A stretch of 64,000 nucleotides of DNA from Myotis daubentonii. Lineage: Eukaryota; Chordata; Mammalia; Chiroptera; Vespertilionidae. The stretch is from assembly GCF_963259705.1 (NCBI RefSeq), contig NC_081842.1, positions 40,920,796-40,984,795 of the forward strand. Direction: 5' to 3'. The notes beneath the pieces were generated by a model. That model made no database searches. It was not told the origin of the DNA and saw nothing but the letters and a program-made list of their open reading frames with translations. Below are positions 43,117 to 55,989 of the stretch, piece by piece (the stretch's first letter is position 1; the number at the start of each line of letters is the position of its first letter). Position numbers and translations under genes: made by a program.

Positions 43117-43321
43117 AAAAAAAATATTTTTTATTGATTTCAGAGAGGAAGGGAGAAGAGAGAGAGAGAGAGAAACAATGATGAGAGGGAACCATTGATT
43201 GGCTGCCTCCTGCAGGCTGGACCGAGCCCACAACCCAGGCATGTGCCCTTGACCGGAATCGAACCTGGGACCCTTCAGTCCACAGGCTGATGCTCTACCC
43301 ACCAAGCCAAACCGGCTAGGG
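43117..43321 (-). mobile_element. VES SINE, antisense
   Basis: ATTTTTTATTGATTTCAGAGAGG to AAGCCAAACCGGCTAGGG. CTAAATCCTCATTT is duplicated at 43,102-43,115 and 43,322-43,335. Confidence 0.94.
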
Positions 43322-43379
43322 CTAAATCCTCATTTCTTTAGTAGAAAAATAGAAAAGGACATAAAATAAGATTTGAATA

Positions 43380-44940
43380 ATGGGAAAATACACTGTGTTC
43401 ATGGTTGGTATGATTTAACCTAGTAAAGTTATCTATTCTCTCCAAATACACATGCAGAGTAAATAAAACTCCAATGAAAAAAACTGAATTTTTGAGGAAC
43501 ACAATAAAATTTAAATAAATGTCTAAAGGTCCTCAAATTTTTAAAACATGTTCATAGAAAACGATAAACCAAATACTAGTTACTCGCACTCATCAGATAT
43601 TAAGACATACTATAAATGATGGTGATGCTGTTGATAATTGTCCCAGCAATATATGAATGGACCAATGAAACAGAATTGAGAGCTAAGAAATTGCTCTTAA
43701 TTTATATCTGAGGACTTGCTGTATGATAGAGGTTTGTATCCTTGAAAAAATGATAAATTGTTTAGTAGATGATGTTAAGGTGACTATTTTATTATGTGGA
43801 GAAAAATAAAGACCTCTAAGTCACACAACGCTTTGCTCCAGTTAAAGATCTACATGTAATCAATAAGTCTATAAAGATAACAGGAGAAAATGTGAAATAA
43901 AATCTTTGTGACTAAGGGACTTGGGAAATTTTTAAAAACAGAATTTCAAAAGCACCAACTAAGAATAAAAGAAGAGTGGTTGGAATTGGCTACACCAAAA
44001 CATTTTGTTCAAAGTAGTGTACAATATGTAAAGCTAAGAAACATGTTAGATGGGAAAAAATACAGGGGTCGCAATAATAGGTTGGAAAATAATACAATAA
44101 TCTATATTATAAAAAGCCAGTGGCCCTAATGCCGTTAACGACCAAACGACCAGTCACCATGAAGCGCATGGAGCACCTCTCAGTCCCTCCCCCACAGCCC
44201 ACAGGCTCCAATCGCAGCAAGGCTGGCGGCCAGTGGGTGGGCAGGGCAGCGGGCGGGTGGGCATGGTGAGGTGGGTGCGGCGAGGCGGGCACCATGAGGC
44301 AAGCACAGCTGCAAGCGCTGCAGGGCCTCTAGTCAATACATAATAATACAAGAATAAATTCTTTTTTACATACTCACAACTGTAAACCTACTTTTGCTCT
44401 CCCTATATTTGCAATGTTTAAAACCAACAAGGGATAATATCCAAAACATGCAAGAACTCCTTAAATCAACAAGAAAAAGATAGGAAACCCAAGATAAAAA
44501 ATAGTAAATTTCATAAGAAGGTAGACAGGTAGTTAGTTCACAGAATAGGCTTGAATGGGTAACAAATATATGAAGAGTTGCTAAAGTTCATTATAATGAA
44601 ATGCAAATTAAAGCAACAATGAAAGATTATAAGTATTTGAATGGCAGCAATTAGAAAAGTGGATAATACTAAGTACTGGAAAGGACATGGGGAGTGGGGA
44701 TTTTTGCACAGCTGGTGGGGGTATAAATTGTACGATCACTCTGGAAAGCAATAGCATACATAGCAATTCTACTCATAGATATATTTTTTCCAGAGTTTGA
44801 ATGGGGGCACACTCAAGGATGTTTTACTATAACTAATACAAGTAGAGAGTTAGATGCATCTGGGGTGTCCAATAGTAATCAATAAGTAAATTTAATTAGC
44901 AAGTAAAATATAGCAGATGCATACTATGAAATGCTATACA
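43380..44940 (+). repeat. Old LINE-1 (L1M-like) in sense, ORF2 remnant
   Basis: Sense ORF2 text in decay: GAATGGACCAATGAAACAGAATTGAGAGCTAAG, GATAATATCCAAAACATGCAAGAACTCCTTAAATCAACAAG, ATTATAATGAAATGCAAATTAAAGCAACAATG, GGACATGGGGAGTGGGG...GCTGGTGGGGGTATAAATTG. A + Helitron (44,101) interrupts it. No usable frame. Confidence 0.8.
44101..44332 (+). mobile_element. Helitron, + strand, unusual 3' end
   Basis: TCTATATTATAAAAAGCC at left and GCAGGGCCTCTAG at right, between A44100 and T44333. The usual GTGCAC palindrome is replaced by GC-rich sequence (CAGCTGCAAGCGCTGCAG). Confidence 0.82.
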
Positions 44941-45080
44941 TATATGCATTACCTATGGACAGAGACAATAGGGTGGTGAAGGCCTGGTGCAGGGTGGGAA
45001 CAGGATGGAGGGAGGCAATGGGGGGGGGGAGAGGGACATCTGTAATAATCTCAACAATAAAGATTTTTAAATAATAATAA
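44941..45080 (+). repeat. L1/HAL1-type 3' UTR stub
   Basis: CCTATGGACAGAGACAATAGGGTGG, a G-rich tract, then CATCTGTAATAATCTCAACAATAAAGATTTTTAAATAATAATAAT. The 3' end is nearly the same as that of the HAL1-like element (TGTAATAATCTGAACAATAAAGATTT), suggesting a shared 3' UTR lineage. Confidence 0.75.
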
Positions 45081-45084
45081 TAAT

Positions 45085-45850
45085 AATTCCAAAATCTGTC
45101 TCTAGCTCTGACCTCTCTCCCAAGTTCCTCCATTTTCTTACTCTCTGATGGCTATCCCAGCATGAATGTGCTAACAACACTTCAAATCCAACAGGATCAA
45201 ACCCAAATTCATATCCTTCCCACTAAACCACTTCCTCCATCTGAGTTTCCTCTTTCCATTCCTAATAGTTTGTCTTATTGTCTTCCAAGCTCAACATTTT
45301 GGTGCCATACTTGATTCCTTTTCATTGCTTTTCATCACTGCTATTTAGGACAGGTTTTAGCAGCTCATCTAGCTACAGTATCCATCCAGGATTCATCTCC
45401 TTCTTTCAGTCACCACAGCCAAAATCCAATGTGATACTCCTCCCTGGAATCTCACAACCCCCTCTCAATTCAGCTCCCACCTCTAGGCTTCCCTCCTGTT
45501 GTACCTCGCCATCCAACAGATTAACAGCCTAATCCTCCTGTGTCTGTGTTCTGCAGACTCGGTATTCCCTGAATTTCAGTTTTTTAAGATTCACGGTGTG
45601 CATCCAAATGTCTCTGTTATCGGACCTTACCCTACACAGGCTTTATCGCAATACTTCCACCCTGTGCCAATCATGGAGCCCTAGGATGTTCTGTTTGCTC
45701 TGCTTACAAAGTCATCCTCATATCTCTGCTGGTTTAAATTACTCAAGGTGCAGGTCAAACTCTTCTTCCCTAATGTGACTCCCTTGAGACATTAATCATA
45801 TTCTGCTTTACAATATATTATACGTGTTCAGTCGTTTTGTTCATCAAAAG
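45085..45850 (+). repeat. L2-like LINE fragment
   Basis: TGGTGCCATACTTGATTCCTTTTC, CAGTCACCACAGCCAAAATCC, TCTGCTGGTTTAAATTACTCAAGGTGCAGGTCAAACTC and CCTAATGTGACTCCCTTGAGACATT resemble the 3' region of L2 in order. The 84-codon frame inside is a by-product. Confidence 0.55.
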
Positions 45851-45856
45851 TTCCCT

Positions 45857-45919
45857 GCCCAGCAGGCGTGGCTCAGTGGTTGAGCATTGACCTATGAACC
45901 AGGAGGTCACGGTTCGATT
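45857..45919 (+). mobile_element. VES SINE head only
   Basis: GCCCAGCAGGCGTGGCTCAGTGGTTGAGC...GGAGGTCACGGTTCGATTT includes the A- and B-box regions and then stops abruptly at antisense L1 sequence. Confidence 0.75.
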
Positions 45920-46375
45920 TGACATTTGTGTGTCTTCTTGGGAGAAGTGTCTGGTTAGGGCCTCTGCCCATTTTTTTTAATTTGGACTGTTTGGTAATGT
46001 TGAGTTGTATGAATTCTTGGTATATTTTAGATATTAAATCCTTGCTGGAGCTGTTGTTTACAAATATCTTCTCCCATTTGGTCGGTTGCCTTTCATTTTG
46101 TTGGCAGTTTCTTTTGCTGTACAGAAGCTTTTTAGTTTGATATAATCCTGTTCGTTTATCTTTGCCTTTACTTACCTTGTCTTTGGGGTCAAAGTCATAA
46201 AATCCCCTCAGAGACCAAGATCCATACATTTAGTATCTATATTTTCTTCTGTGTAATTTATTGTTTCAGGTCTTATGTTTGGGTCTTTCACCCATTTGGA
46301 GTTAAGTTTTATATATGGGGATAAACAAGAAGGTTTGATACCTGTTCTTTGCAAACTCTTCCCCCAAAAATGAAG
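45920..46375 (-). pseudogene. L1 ORF2 fragment, antisense
   Basis: Reverse-strand text [25 protein letters not shown] and SKDLISKIYQEFIQLN (45,873-46,229), and YIKLNSKWVKDPNIRPETINY (46,208-46,396), correspond to the ORF2 C-terminal region of an L1. Frameshifted and truncated. Confidence 0.85.
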
Positions 46376-46780
46376 AGGAGGCAATACTTCTTTCAATTTT
46401 GTTTCCTTAAACCTTTCTTTAAAGAATTATAAGCAAATAATGGGAAAATAATCTAAATGTAAAGTTTTTGCCAGCAATAACAGAAGTACAGGAAAAGGGA
46501 AAAAAGTGAATGTTGCAAATAGTTCTATCCATGAGAACTTTAGCTAAACTGATTTTCTGTAGCTTACTCTAAAATATCATCCACTGGACAAAACCAGGAA
46601 AAAAAAGAACATGTTATAAGACTTAAGCATTTGAGTAATTTATAATGGCTACACTGTTTATAAAACTTCCATTCGTTTTGGCAACATGATGAGATCGCTG
46701 GTCTCAAAGTTGAAGAAAAAGCATACAGCATTGCAGGCCTGAGGAGAACATACGGCTGCATTTACAAAGCAAGTACTAGA
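46376..46780. other. Unclassified sequence
   Basis: AT-rich, no gene or repeat recognised. Confidence 0.4.
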
Positions 46781-46782
46781 CG

Positions 46783-46990
46783 CCTGGCCAGCAAGGCTCA
46801 GTGGTTGAGCGTTGACCTATGAACCAGGAGGTCATGATTCGATTCCCAGTCAGGGCACATGCCTGGGTTTCAGGCTCGATCCCCAGGGTATGCAGGAGGC
46901 ATCCTATCAGTGGCTCTCTCTTATCATTGATGTTTCTATCTCTCTCTCCCTTCCTTTCTTAAATCAATAAAAAAATATTTTTTAAAAAAT
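46783..46990 (+). mobile_element. VES-type SINE
   Basis: GCCTGGCCAGCAAGGCTCAGTGGTTGAGCG, CCCAGTCAGGGCACATGCC, TCTTATCATTGATGTTTC, TTAAATCAATAAAAAAATATTTTTTAAAAAATAAAATAA. Confidence 0.9.
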
Positions 46991-47164
46991 AAAATAACAG
47001 CAAGTGCCAGTCATCATTAGTTTCTGTAGTCAGGAGGGGAAATACTTGCTTACTTCAGATTTTAACAGCATATTTACCTACTTTAGATTTCTTATCTCAA
47101 AGCTAAACATTTTAACTTCAAGCAAAGCCATAGAGCATTATTTCTCCAAATGCATATTTAATTC

Positions 47165-47300
47165 ATTGCTTATTTTCTTGGCTCTCTCTGTGAGCTTCTT
47201 TTAGGACACAGACTATTTCCTATTCATCATCACATCTAATACCTAAGCACCATTCCTGGCACACAGTAGGCAACAAATACTTGTGCAATGAAAAAATGTA
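47165..47300 (+). repeat. L2 LINE 3' end
   Basis: AGGACACAGACTATTTCCTATTCATC, ACCTAAGCACCATTCCTGGCACACAGTAGGCAACAAATACTTGTGCAATG follow the L2 3' terminus. Confidence 0.75.
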
Positions 47301-48678
47301 AACACAGACCTTTAAATCTTTACCAGCTCTCAATATTCAAATGATTTTATGTTCTTCATTGCGCCTTTTTCTTATCCTCATTCTATCAATAAAAACAAGA
47401 ATGGGGGAGGATTTCCAATCAGCTTAATCTGTAGTGTATGGGTGTTTCAACAAACGAAAGCCTCAGGACTTGCCAGGAAACTTTAATTCTAAAAGAAAGA
47501 GAGAGAAAGAAAAACCTCCTTATTTATATTTCAACTCAAAATTGCACACTTCCCTAAAAATGTTGGATATCTGTTCGATGCCTTGAGCAAATAGAAAACC
47601 ACAGACATGGCCCTAAACTTCACTTAAAATGATTGTATTCATTATTTTTATTTTTCACCTCACTTTTTGCTGTCGTTGCTGTGAATGGCTTGGAACATGC
47701 AAAATACGCGAAGCAAGAAACACAGCCCGTACCTGAAGAGTTAGCAGTTGAAAGGCGCCAAGAGGTACAATGGATATAAAAACCTCTTGAAGAACAGCCT
47801 TTTGCTGCATATGTGCCAGGCAAGACAGTATGTGGCAGGAAAAGAGTTGGGGAAACTGCTTTAAAAACCTATTAACTAGGATTGTGAAAAAGCAGGGAAC
47901 AATTGGGGAAGGAGGGAGGTGCTCACCGCTTTAAAAGGCTTTTAAATGTGACCATATTTTTGTTGGCTTTTTGCCTGCGACATAAAATGAGGATGGTGTG
48001 CTGAATGGCTGGCAGGGCCGCTGGAGGTGGAGTGAATGGAAGCGAGGCTAGGAAGTCAAGGCTGAATTTTGAGACGCCACTCCGGTCCGTGTGCAGCTGG
48101 GGAGACAACTCTCAGCAATGATTTCGTGCAGGAAGCACAAAATTCAGTCAGCCTGCTCAATCACCCTTTCATTCGAGTGTTTTCCTTGATCCCATAAATA
48201 TTTGCTTATGTGATCTCTGCTGCAGATATTAAGGAGTTAATCAATTAAGCCAGCCAACAGGCAGGAAGAGAAAAAAAAGCCACAGAACTTAGAATTGAAC
48301 AGCTGACAGCGGATTCTGCAGGTGTGAGATGGGAATCAGCTCTGCATTTTCTCTGCAGCACAATTTGCTCTGTGCTGTGGCCTGATTTTCTCGCCTCTTC
48401 AAGACAAGCTGGGTTATACGGCTTGTTACAAATAGTATACGGGGGAGAATTCCAGAGGGTCTTGCTCTAGGATCCTGTGAACTTTGACCTTTAAAACCAC
48501 CTCCCTCTATGTTTGCACTGATAACATTACATATTAGTGGTGGCCTTGTAGGATTTTAGTTTCATATTAGGAAGAGAAAAATACTCTAGAGGCCATCCTA
48601 CTTAAATAAGAAATGGTGGGTTGAATTGCATAGCACAATAAATCAGCCTCCTTCAATTGGTGTCAAGGGATGAGCCTG

Positions 48679-48725
<47 letters not shown>

Positions 48726-50640
48726 GGGGATCACTACTTGCATTGAATATATAAGTGCCACAGCGGATAGTAAGGTCAAAACAGAGTGGGGAAAGGAGAG
48801 AAATGGACTGCCTGAAAGTGCATATTTTTTTATAGACCAGTTTATCATGTTCTTCCAATCATTCCATTTGCTGGTAATGGACATTCAAGGCTAAACTCCA
48901 CACTGTGGCAGTTCTTCCAAATCTTTTTGACTTCTAGTGGTGAAAATACTAATTATGTAACTCAAAAATATTCAACATGATCCCTTGATTAATAAAACAT
49001 TCTAGTGTTTCTCCTGTAAAGGGCTTTGGATTGCCTGCAGGAGTGATAGGGACTGACTAGAGAAAATTAATTTGATTTTTTTTATGCTGGTGAATATGAC
49101 TTGTCCATCCATACCTTCTTGACCAAACCCTATGAGGAGGAACATATTTGGAATAAGGGTAGAAACACTCAGAGATCTGAGACTTTCTCTAGATAGACTC
49201 CAGGAAGGACAGATAAATGCCTTCAGTTATCGACAGTCAAAATGGAAGCTAGTACCCACCATTAAATCTCATTTAGAATCTTCTCTTTCTCTAAGACCTA
49301 CTTTGTGTTTCTAAAATCCTACGTTTCCAATATCTCCTTCTGAAAACAAAGATCCTATGATTTAGATCATAAAAGATTGGCTATTTTCACATCTGAAACC
49401 TATATAATTTTTTTAACCAATGTCATCCCAATAAATTCAATTTCAAAAGTAAAAGGGAAGATTAGCTACTTTCAGAAATACTGGCCTTAAAGAGCTTGAA
49501 AAAGTCTCCCCAATCCAAAAATGTCTTCTCAGACTTACTTTAAGACTCTTAAAATTCTACCACTAGAAATTTCAATACTAACAATAAGCTTTTGTCCTTT
49601 AATGATAAATTCACTTTCAAAGCACAGCAAAATTAAATGAACATAAAAACCCAAAGGTATGTGTACTACATAATTTTTAAGTATCTGTGGGCCAAAGATC
49701 AGAAAGGAATATAGAAGATGTTAAGATATTTATGGTGTTATGGTGGTAGTATTATAGATTACATTTTCCTTTTTAAATTTCCTTTTAATGTTCTTGTAAT
49801 AAACATCAGTAAGAAAAATATTAATATCACTTTTAAAGATCCTAATTCTGCTTGACCACGGTATCTAGGTATTAGGACCTAAAATATAAATACATTTTAA
49901 AAATTTAAAAGATTGATGATTGATTGATGGATGGATGGATTGATTTAGGGAGAAAAATATAAAACAACAAATAATTCATTTACAAGCTGATGTTTATTAC
50001 GGGGAAGGCACTTTGTTGGGTGATATAGCGGATATAAAAATGACTAAGATCTGTGCCATGTCCCCCTTCAAAGAGCTTCTGGCATAAAGCTAGTAACTTT
50101 GAAGAAAGAACCCATTGTTATTATCAGTCATTAGTACATTATGGTGAATCCATTTATTAGCCATTTGTTTCAGATTTTGCAAAGTGGAAGGATGGGGCAA
50201 GCCTGGGACACTACCTAGGGAAGATCAGCCTGGATTAAGACCCTTAATGAAGGAAGATGAGGGCAGTGGGCACAAGCCGGGAGAGGCACTAGCACAAAAG
50301 AGGGAAGGAGATGAGAGCATGCTGACTGCAAACTGTGTCTGTTTCAGAGGGTACATCAGAGCCAGCTCTGACTTTTGAATATAATTTTTAGTGTATCAAA
50401 GGAACCCTAACAAAGTATTATTCCTATCAATTGAGGAGTGCCAAGTAATCAAGGAGGAATATTTATAGACAAATACACCTTCACATTCACAATATAAACT
50501 CTGAAATAGTATATATTTTCTTATAAGCCATCACTGCAGTGAAGATCATTTTAGTCCAATAATTTTTGAAGCTCACTCTAGAATCTGATGTCTCAGATAT
50601 CCTTGTTCAATTATTCTGTTCCAAGTATTTGAAACCAGGT
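47301..50640. other. Low-repeat block, candidate conserved non-coding DNA
   Basis: Almost no recognisable repeats. It contains a (TG)n at 48,680-48,722 and a TGAT/TGGA short tandem at about 49,915-49,942. 47,880-48,480 is balanced in composition and holds AT-rich homeobox-like motifs (for example GTTAATCAATTAAG at 48,236-48,249). No coding exon is identified. Confidence 0.45.
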
Positions 50641-50645
50641 GGATC

Positions 50646-50885
50646 CTGGCCCATATGGCACAGTGGTGGAGCGTCAACTTAAGAAACAGGAGGTCACAGT
50701 TAATACCTGGTCAGGGCACATGCCTGGGTTGCGGACTGGGTCCGGGGAACGGGGGCGGGGGGGGGGGGGGAGGCACCTGCAGGAGGCAACCAATCGATAA
50801 TTATCTCTCATCATTGATGTTTCTATCTCTCTCTCCCTCTTCTTTCTTTTCTGAAATCAATAAAAATATTTAATAAAAAAAAAGA
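50646..50885 (+). mobile_element. VES-type SINE, diverged, with poly-G
   Basis: CCTGGCCCATATGGCACAGTGGTGG, GGTCAGGGCACATGCCTGGG, a G-run at about 50,746-50,771, CATCATTGATGTTTC, CTGAAATCAATAAAAATATTTAATAAAAAAAAAG. CCAGGTGG and ACAGGTGG lie on either side of it, with a second A-run at 50,911. Confidence 0.85.
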
Positions 50886-50934
50886 AGAAGGAATTGTGCT
50901 GACTGTTTAAAAAAAAAAAAAACAGGTGGGGAAA

Positions 50935-53900
50935 AGTATTGGGGAATGAGTTACTTTCTCTTTTTCCCCACCTTTTCTAGACATCAACATATATTGATTT
51001 TTCCCTTGCTGGTAAAGAAATATGACATTGGCAAATATCAAATAAACCCATTTTGACAGACTTCGAAACAATACTACTCAGCTATTATTTTTAAATGTTT
51101 TACTTTCCTACACTCATTTCTTACAGCTGGTCACTCTCTTTAGAAGACAATAACACTCACAGGCCCTAAATTTTCATTTGGTCTCTAAACTCCATTTGAT
51201 CATCAATATCGTCTTTTGCACCCCCCTACCCCCCACCCCACCCCCCAGCCTTATTCTCTGTCAGTTTGTCTCACATTTGCCTTTTCCTTTTAGCCACTTT
51301 CTGTCATTTTTAATCTTCCTTTTGGACCAAGTTGCCTGCCTTTTATATCTATATATTACTTCCTCCGTATTCTCATTTGACCTTCTCTAGACCTTTAGAT
51401 TATGAATGTTGCAATTTGACTCACTTTTTTGCCATGGTGACCTCCCATTAATAAAATCTCCCTCCTCCTGGATTGTTCTAAGCATAATTTCAAGCATCCA
51501 CAACTGTTGCCCAAATAGAGATTCACGTCATTTCATTCTTCTCATGTGTTAAATCCAATGCGTTCAAGGATATGATTTCCTACTCCTATTTTTACTCAGA
51601 ATTTTCTGTGAGTCTCCTTTATTATACCTTTCAGTTGCGGTGTGGAAATTTTAGCTATCTGTGGCCTACTCTGAACTGTACATGGGACAGTGATAATGAC
51701 CTTCTGACCCTACAGTTCTTCCTGGCTGTGGGTAGAATTGATAGCACTTTTTCAATTTCTTCCTTGTCTTTGCTTGAACATACTGGAATTACAACCTCTG
51801 ACAAAGGTAACATCCCTTTTGTCGTGGAAACAAAAGGAGTGTGTAATGAATTGGTTAAGATTACATTGCATGGTTAGATGATGAAATCCAACTGCAGCTC
51901 CATTCCTTTATTTTCTCGAGCTGGGCCTGGTCTTTCAATAAGACATTATTGACTGGCGTCTTCCCCAGAACAGGTGCTTCGGAATATAGTCTTGCTGCTT
52001 CGAGTTCTGTAGACTGAAAAATAGCTCCAGTACACGTCAAGGGAATCAGATATGAGACAGTAATGCCTAGTATCTTAGGGGGAGCACTGTAGATGATCTA
52101 TATGTAAGTACACTAAAAGAATGAAGGGTCCTTGGATTTATCTGATGCGCTAACCCTTTTTAAATTAACTTTAGTTAGAAGATGGCAGGATGTGAATTAT
52201 AGTTTTACATGTCATTTTGCTGCAAAATTCTATGACTGAGAGGAGCATGGAAAAATGAGGAAGACAATTTTTTTATAACTCATCACTACAGATTTTGGTA
52301 TGCTGACATAAAGTGAATTTTTAATCTTTATGAATATGGAACCAATTAATGCTATGATTGTGGGGTATTCACAAACTATTTTTTAATCAGAAAACATACC
52401 ATGTTTGGTTGCTTCAAATAGCAAATCATTGGCCTCTCTCTACCTTTCCCCTTATTTTACATGTACTTGTATCTTTACTTTTCAAAAAAATCACTTAGAA
52501 TTTTTGCTTTTCAAAACGGTATAATACTGGCATTGGCTGCAGAAAATATTTAAAATGTGTGCTTTTCAAAAAAATGATCAGATCATTTATTCATCTTTTA
52601 GAGAAAAAAATTATTCTATTCAACTCAATTATTTTTGCCAAGGACTATAACACTAATTTTACTCTTTCTAAAAATTAAAATAGCGAACAGTTTATGTAAG
52701 GTGTTGATAATTACCTATATTATTGTACTGCTGTGACAGATGTTGGCAAAGAAGCCTAAAATGCCTACAGCTGTGCACTCCATGACATCTAGTTTATACT
52801 CAGACAGAAGGCTAACAGATGTTCTGAACTGTCACTTTGCCTAAATGTTTTTTAGTCTAAGGACCTGCTTTATAATTCACCAGGGTCTGGTTTGGTTTTA
52901 CAGAGGTCCTCAGAATTCCCATCTGTGACAATTAATGTTAAAGACATTGATAAATCAAGTCGTGTTTTCTCTCTTCTTCAATAAACAGGCATCCGTTCAT
53001 AGACGAATTGTAGATGTAAAAGCTATTTTTATATCCATCCTAGTTGTGACATTCTTTCCTTAAACACAAATAGAATTCATGAAGATCTGTTTGAATTGGG
53101 TGTATGGAAAGAGCCAGGGAATCACCCATCTTTTTTTTTTTTTTTTTTCACCTTGGAAGTAACATTAACTATTTCCTAATTAATGAGTTATATTTTTCCT
53201 AGTAAATAAAAAAAGTGGTTTGTTCTTATTCGGTATTTTAATAACTCTGTTCATAATAATAATGATTAATTGTGCAGCCTGTTAGGATAATGGAAGAACA
53301 AACTAACTAGCATTCACAAAGCATGCAGCACGTCTTCTCCTGCTTGGCATCCTAATACTCCCTCTTCCCAAACATACCTTCAGATCCTTCATACAGAATC
53401 ACTGCCCTGTGCAAAGGCCGTCAGTGCCTTATTTGCTGTTGCTCTTAATTTTAACAAGCTGGATTCCTGTAGTACACTTGCTTAATAGTTTAAACATTCT
53501 GTTAACAATCGGGTGTTTGGCCTATCCTGTTTCCCCTCCATTCTGTATAGAAATATAACTCCAAATAGTACATCTTTCTGGGTTTGTTTCTAAATTAGTC
53601 CCCACACTTAATTATGAGGATGAGAGGGATGCCTTATTCCTCTTTGTTATAAGCTAAGCTCTCAGTAATCCCAAACAAAAGAGCCAGTTCTGGAAGATAT
53701 AGGATTTGCTAGCAGGATTATGGTCTCATAGATAATGACGTGCAGTCAGCAGAAGCGAAGCTTTATTTTAATTCAAATAAGCTAGTAAACAAACCACTGA
53801 CAAGTCTGCTGGTGAGAGTAACTGGCTGCTGTTGCCACATTGGCAGCTAAATTATAGAAAATCTATTATACCCTGTTCACCATATGTTTAATTTAATACA

Positions 53901-55260
53901 AGATACAAATTAAACTACCCACAGTGCCTATTAAAATAACAATACTTTTTTATATTTGAGTGTCTTAAAATAATTTCTACTGACCTTTTAAAGGATGGTT
54001 TTTATATAGGTGATTATTTGGGGGGATAGTTAATAGAAGGCCAAAAAAAAATTTTAATTGTCTTTTTGGAGAAAATAAAAATATAAATGTTCACTGGTTT
54101 GCAGTTGTTAATGAGGTTAATTAGTAGTCGCATGTTCTGTTATTACTATATTTTCCCTCCCACTCTCTTGGTTTCTGAGGCTGGGGTTTTAAGAGTGATA
54201 CTTAGTTTGACCTATGTGTCAAACCTGCCCTTGTGAAATCATTACCCTGATCAACTCAGCCTATGGGTAGCCTTAAACCGGTTGCCAACTGAGACCTATA
54301 TTAGGAAAATTGACTTTCAACTCTAGGTCTGACTTTGGTACGGCACAGGAAAAAGACGGAGACTTTTCTCTTCCTGCCCCAAATCATTCTCTTCATAGCC
54401 AGAGATCCCAAGGAGAGCCGGAATTTACAGGTGGCCTTCCAGGGAAAGGAGAGAAGGAGGGGTGGGGGGGAGGAAAGACCGCACACTGTTCACAACTAAT
54501 TTCCTCCTGTATCCACAACAGCCAGTAACCAATGATTCTTGCTTGAGTCCATTTGGACTCAGTCAACCAGATTCTAAAGACTGGGCTCAGTTTTAGAATT
54601 TCGGAGCTAGATTAGAAACCCAGGCCTACTATTTCTCAGCTGTATAAGCATAGATTTTTAACCCAGCTGGGTATTCCCCTTACTTTGTTAAGTAAAAAAA
54701 GGGGGGGGGGAGATGATAATTTCAATTTTATGGGATTATTATGAGAATTAGATAAGAGAAGGTAACTGGTACATAATAGATGCTCCTTAAAGGTTCGTTC
54801 CTTTCTTCTTTTCAACCATCAATCAAATGGAATGTTGCTGTTTCTTTAAGGCTGAAGGAAGAATGTTAGGAGGCGGGATGGGAAGGAGTGGTACAAATAG
54901 AAATTCTCCCTAGGATCAGTTTCCTTGGATCATTAACTTCTTTCCAGCGGCAAAACCAAAAATGGCAGGCTCCTTTTCTCCCAATATTCACCACAATATT
55001 TACTCTCTTTTAAGGATGTATCAGTAAGCCACCCAAACCAACTGCCTATCCTTGGACCTCTGAGAAGTAAGCAGTGATTATCACACTTTAGGATACATGC
55101 CTTTGGGAACGTTTACGCACATCCAGCTTTTGCCCTGGGTCTACCAGTGTGTCCATGGGGCTGCACTACGTGAATTTTGGTTCAAATACATGCCTCTCAA
55201 ATCCACCTGTGGAGTGGTAGTTACAGAACTGGATGAGGTGTACATGTGGGAAAGTGGATA
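50935..55260. other. Low-repeat block
   Basis: Long repeat-poor stretch. It holds a T-run at 53,130-53,148, a C-rich patch at 51,223-51,247 and a G-run at 54,702-54,710. The 101-codon frame at 51,572-51,877 (+) has no known domain. 53,240-54,150 is AT-rich with TAATTA/TTAATTAG motifs and may be regulatory. Confidence 0.4.
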
Positions 55261-55273
55261 TGGTTCTTCTTTT

Positions 55274-55487
55274 TATAAAATTGATTTCAGAGAGGAGTGG
55301 AGAGGGAGAGAGAAATGAAACATCAGTGATGAGAGAGAATCATTGATTGCCTCCTGCACGACCCCCCCCCCCCCGCCCCCCTCAGCATCCAGCCGGGAAC
55401 CGGAACCGGGGCAACCTGATGGGGAATGGAACTGTGACCTCCTGGTTCATAGGCTGACACTCAACCACTGAGCCACACCAGCCAGGC
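55274..55487 (-). mobile_element. VES-type SINE, antisense
   Basis: ATAAAATTGATTTCAGAGAGGAG, GATGAGAGAGAATCATTGATTGCCTCCTGCACG, a C-run at 55,361-55,374, CACTGAGCCACACCAGCCAGGC. TGGTTCTTCTTT (55,261) and TGGTTATTCTTG (55,491) flank it imperfectly. Confidence 0.87.
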
Positions 55488-55989
55488 TACATGGTTATTC
55501 TTGAAGTCCAGCCAATGATAATATTCTATCCAAAATGCAACTTAATTTATCTTAAATGGATATAAGAGGTAATTTTGGAAGCATGGTGCTGGTGAGCATA
55601 TGCCAGAGGGACAAGGACAAGACAGATGTCCCATGGTCCCTTCCCTCACTCTGTTACTCCCAGGCTGAGAGACTGGGGATATTTCCACTCATCAAACCCC
55701 TGGAATAGTGATGAAGTAAGAAATTGAACAAAAGGGGTCACGAAATGTGTGGCATATTTACGTGTTTAACATTTTAAAATCAATACTGTTAACACATAAG
55801 CACGAAACCGGTGATTGCGTGTATAGCTTCATTTGACAGATAACAAGGAAATGGAAGAGAATGCTCCCCAGGGCGGCACTGCCACCTCCGATTTTCCTCT
55901 TAGTTATAGGAGGACACCCTTCTGTCGGCCCTGCTGCCAGTCCTAGCGGAACATAAAGGCTGATGGAGCCACGGAGAGTTCCCGGAGTG

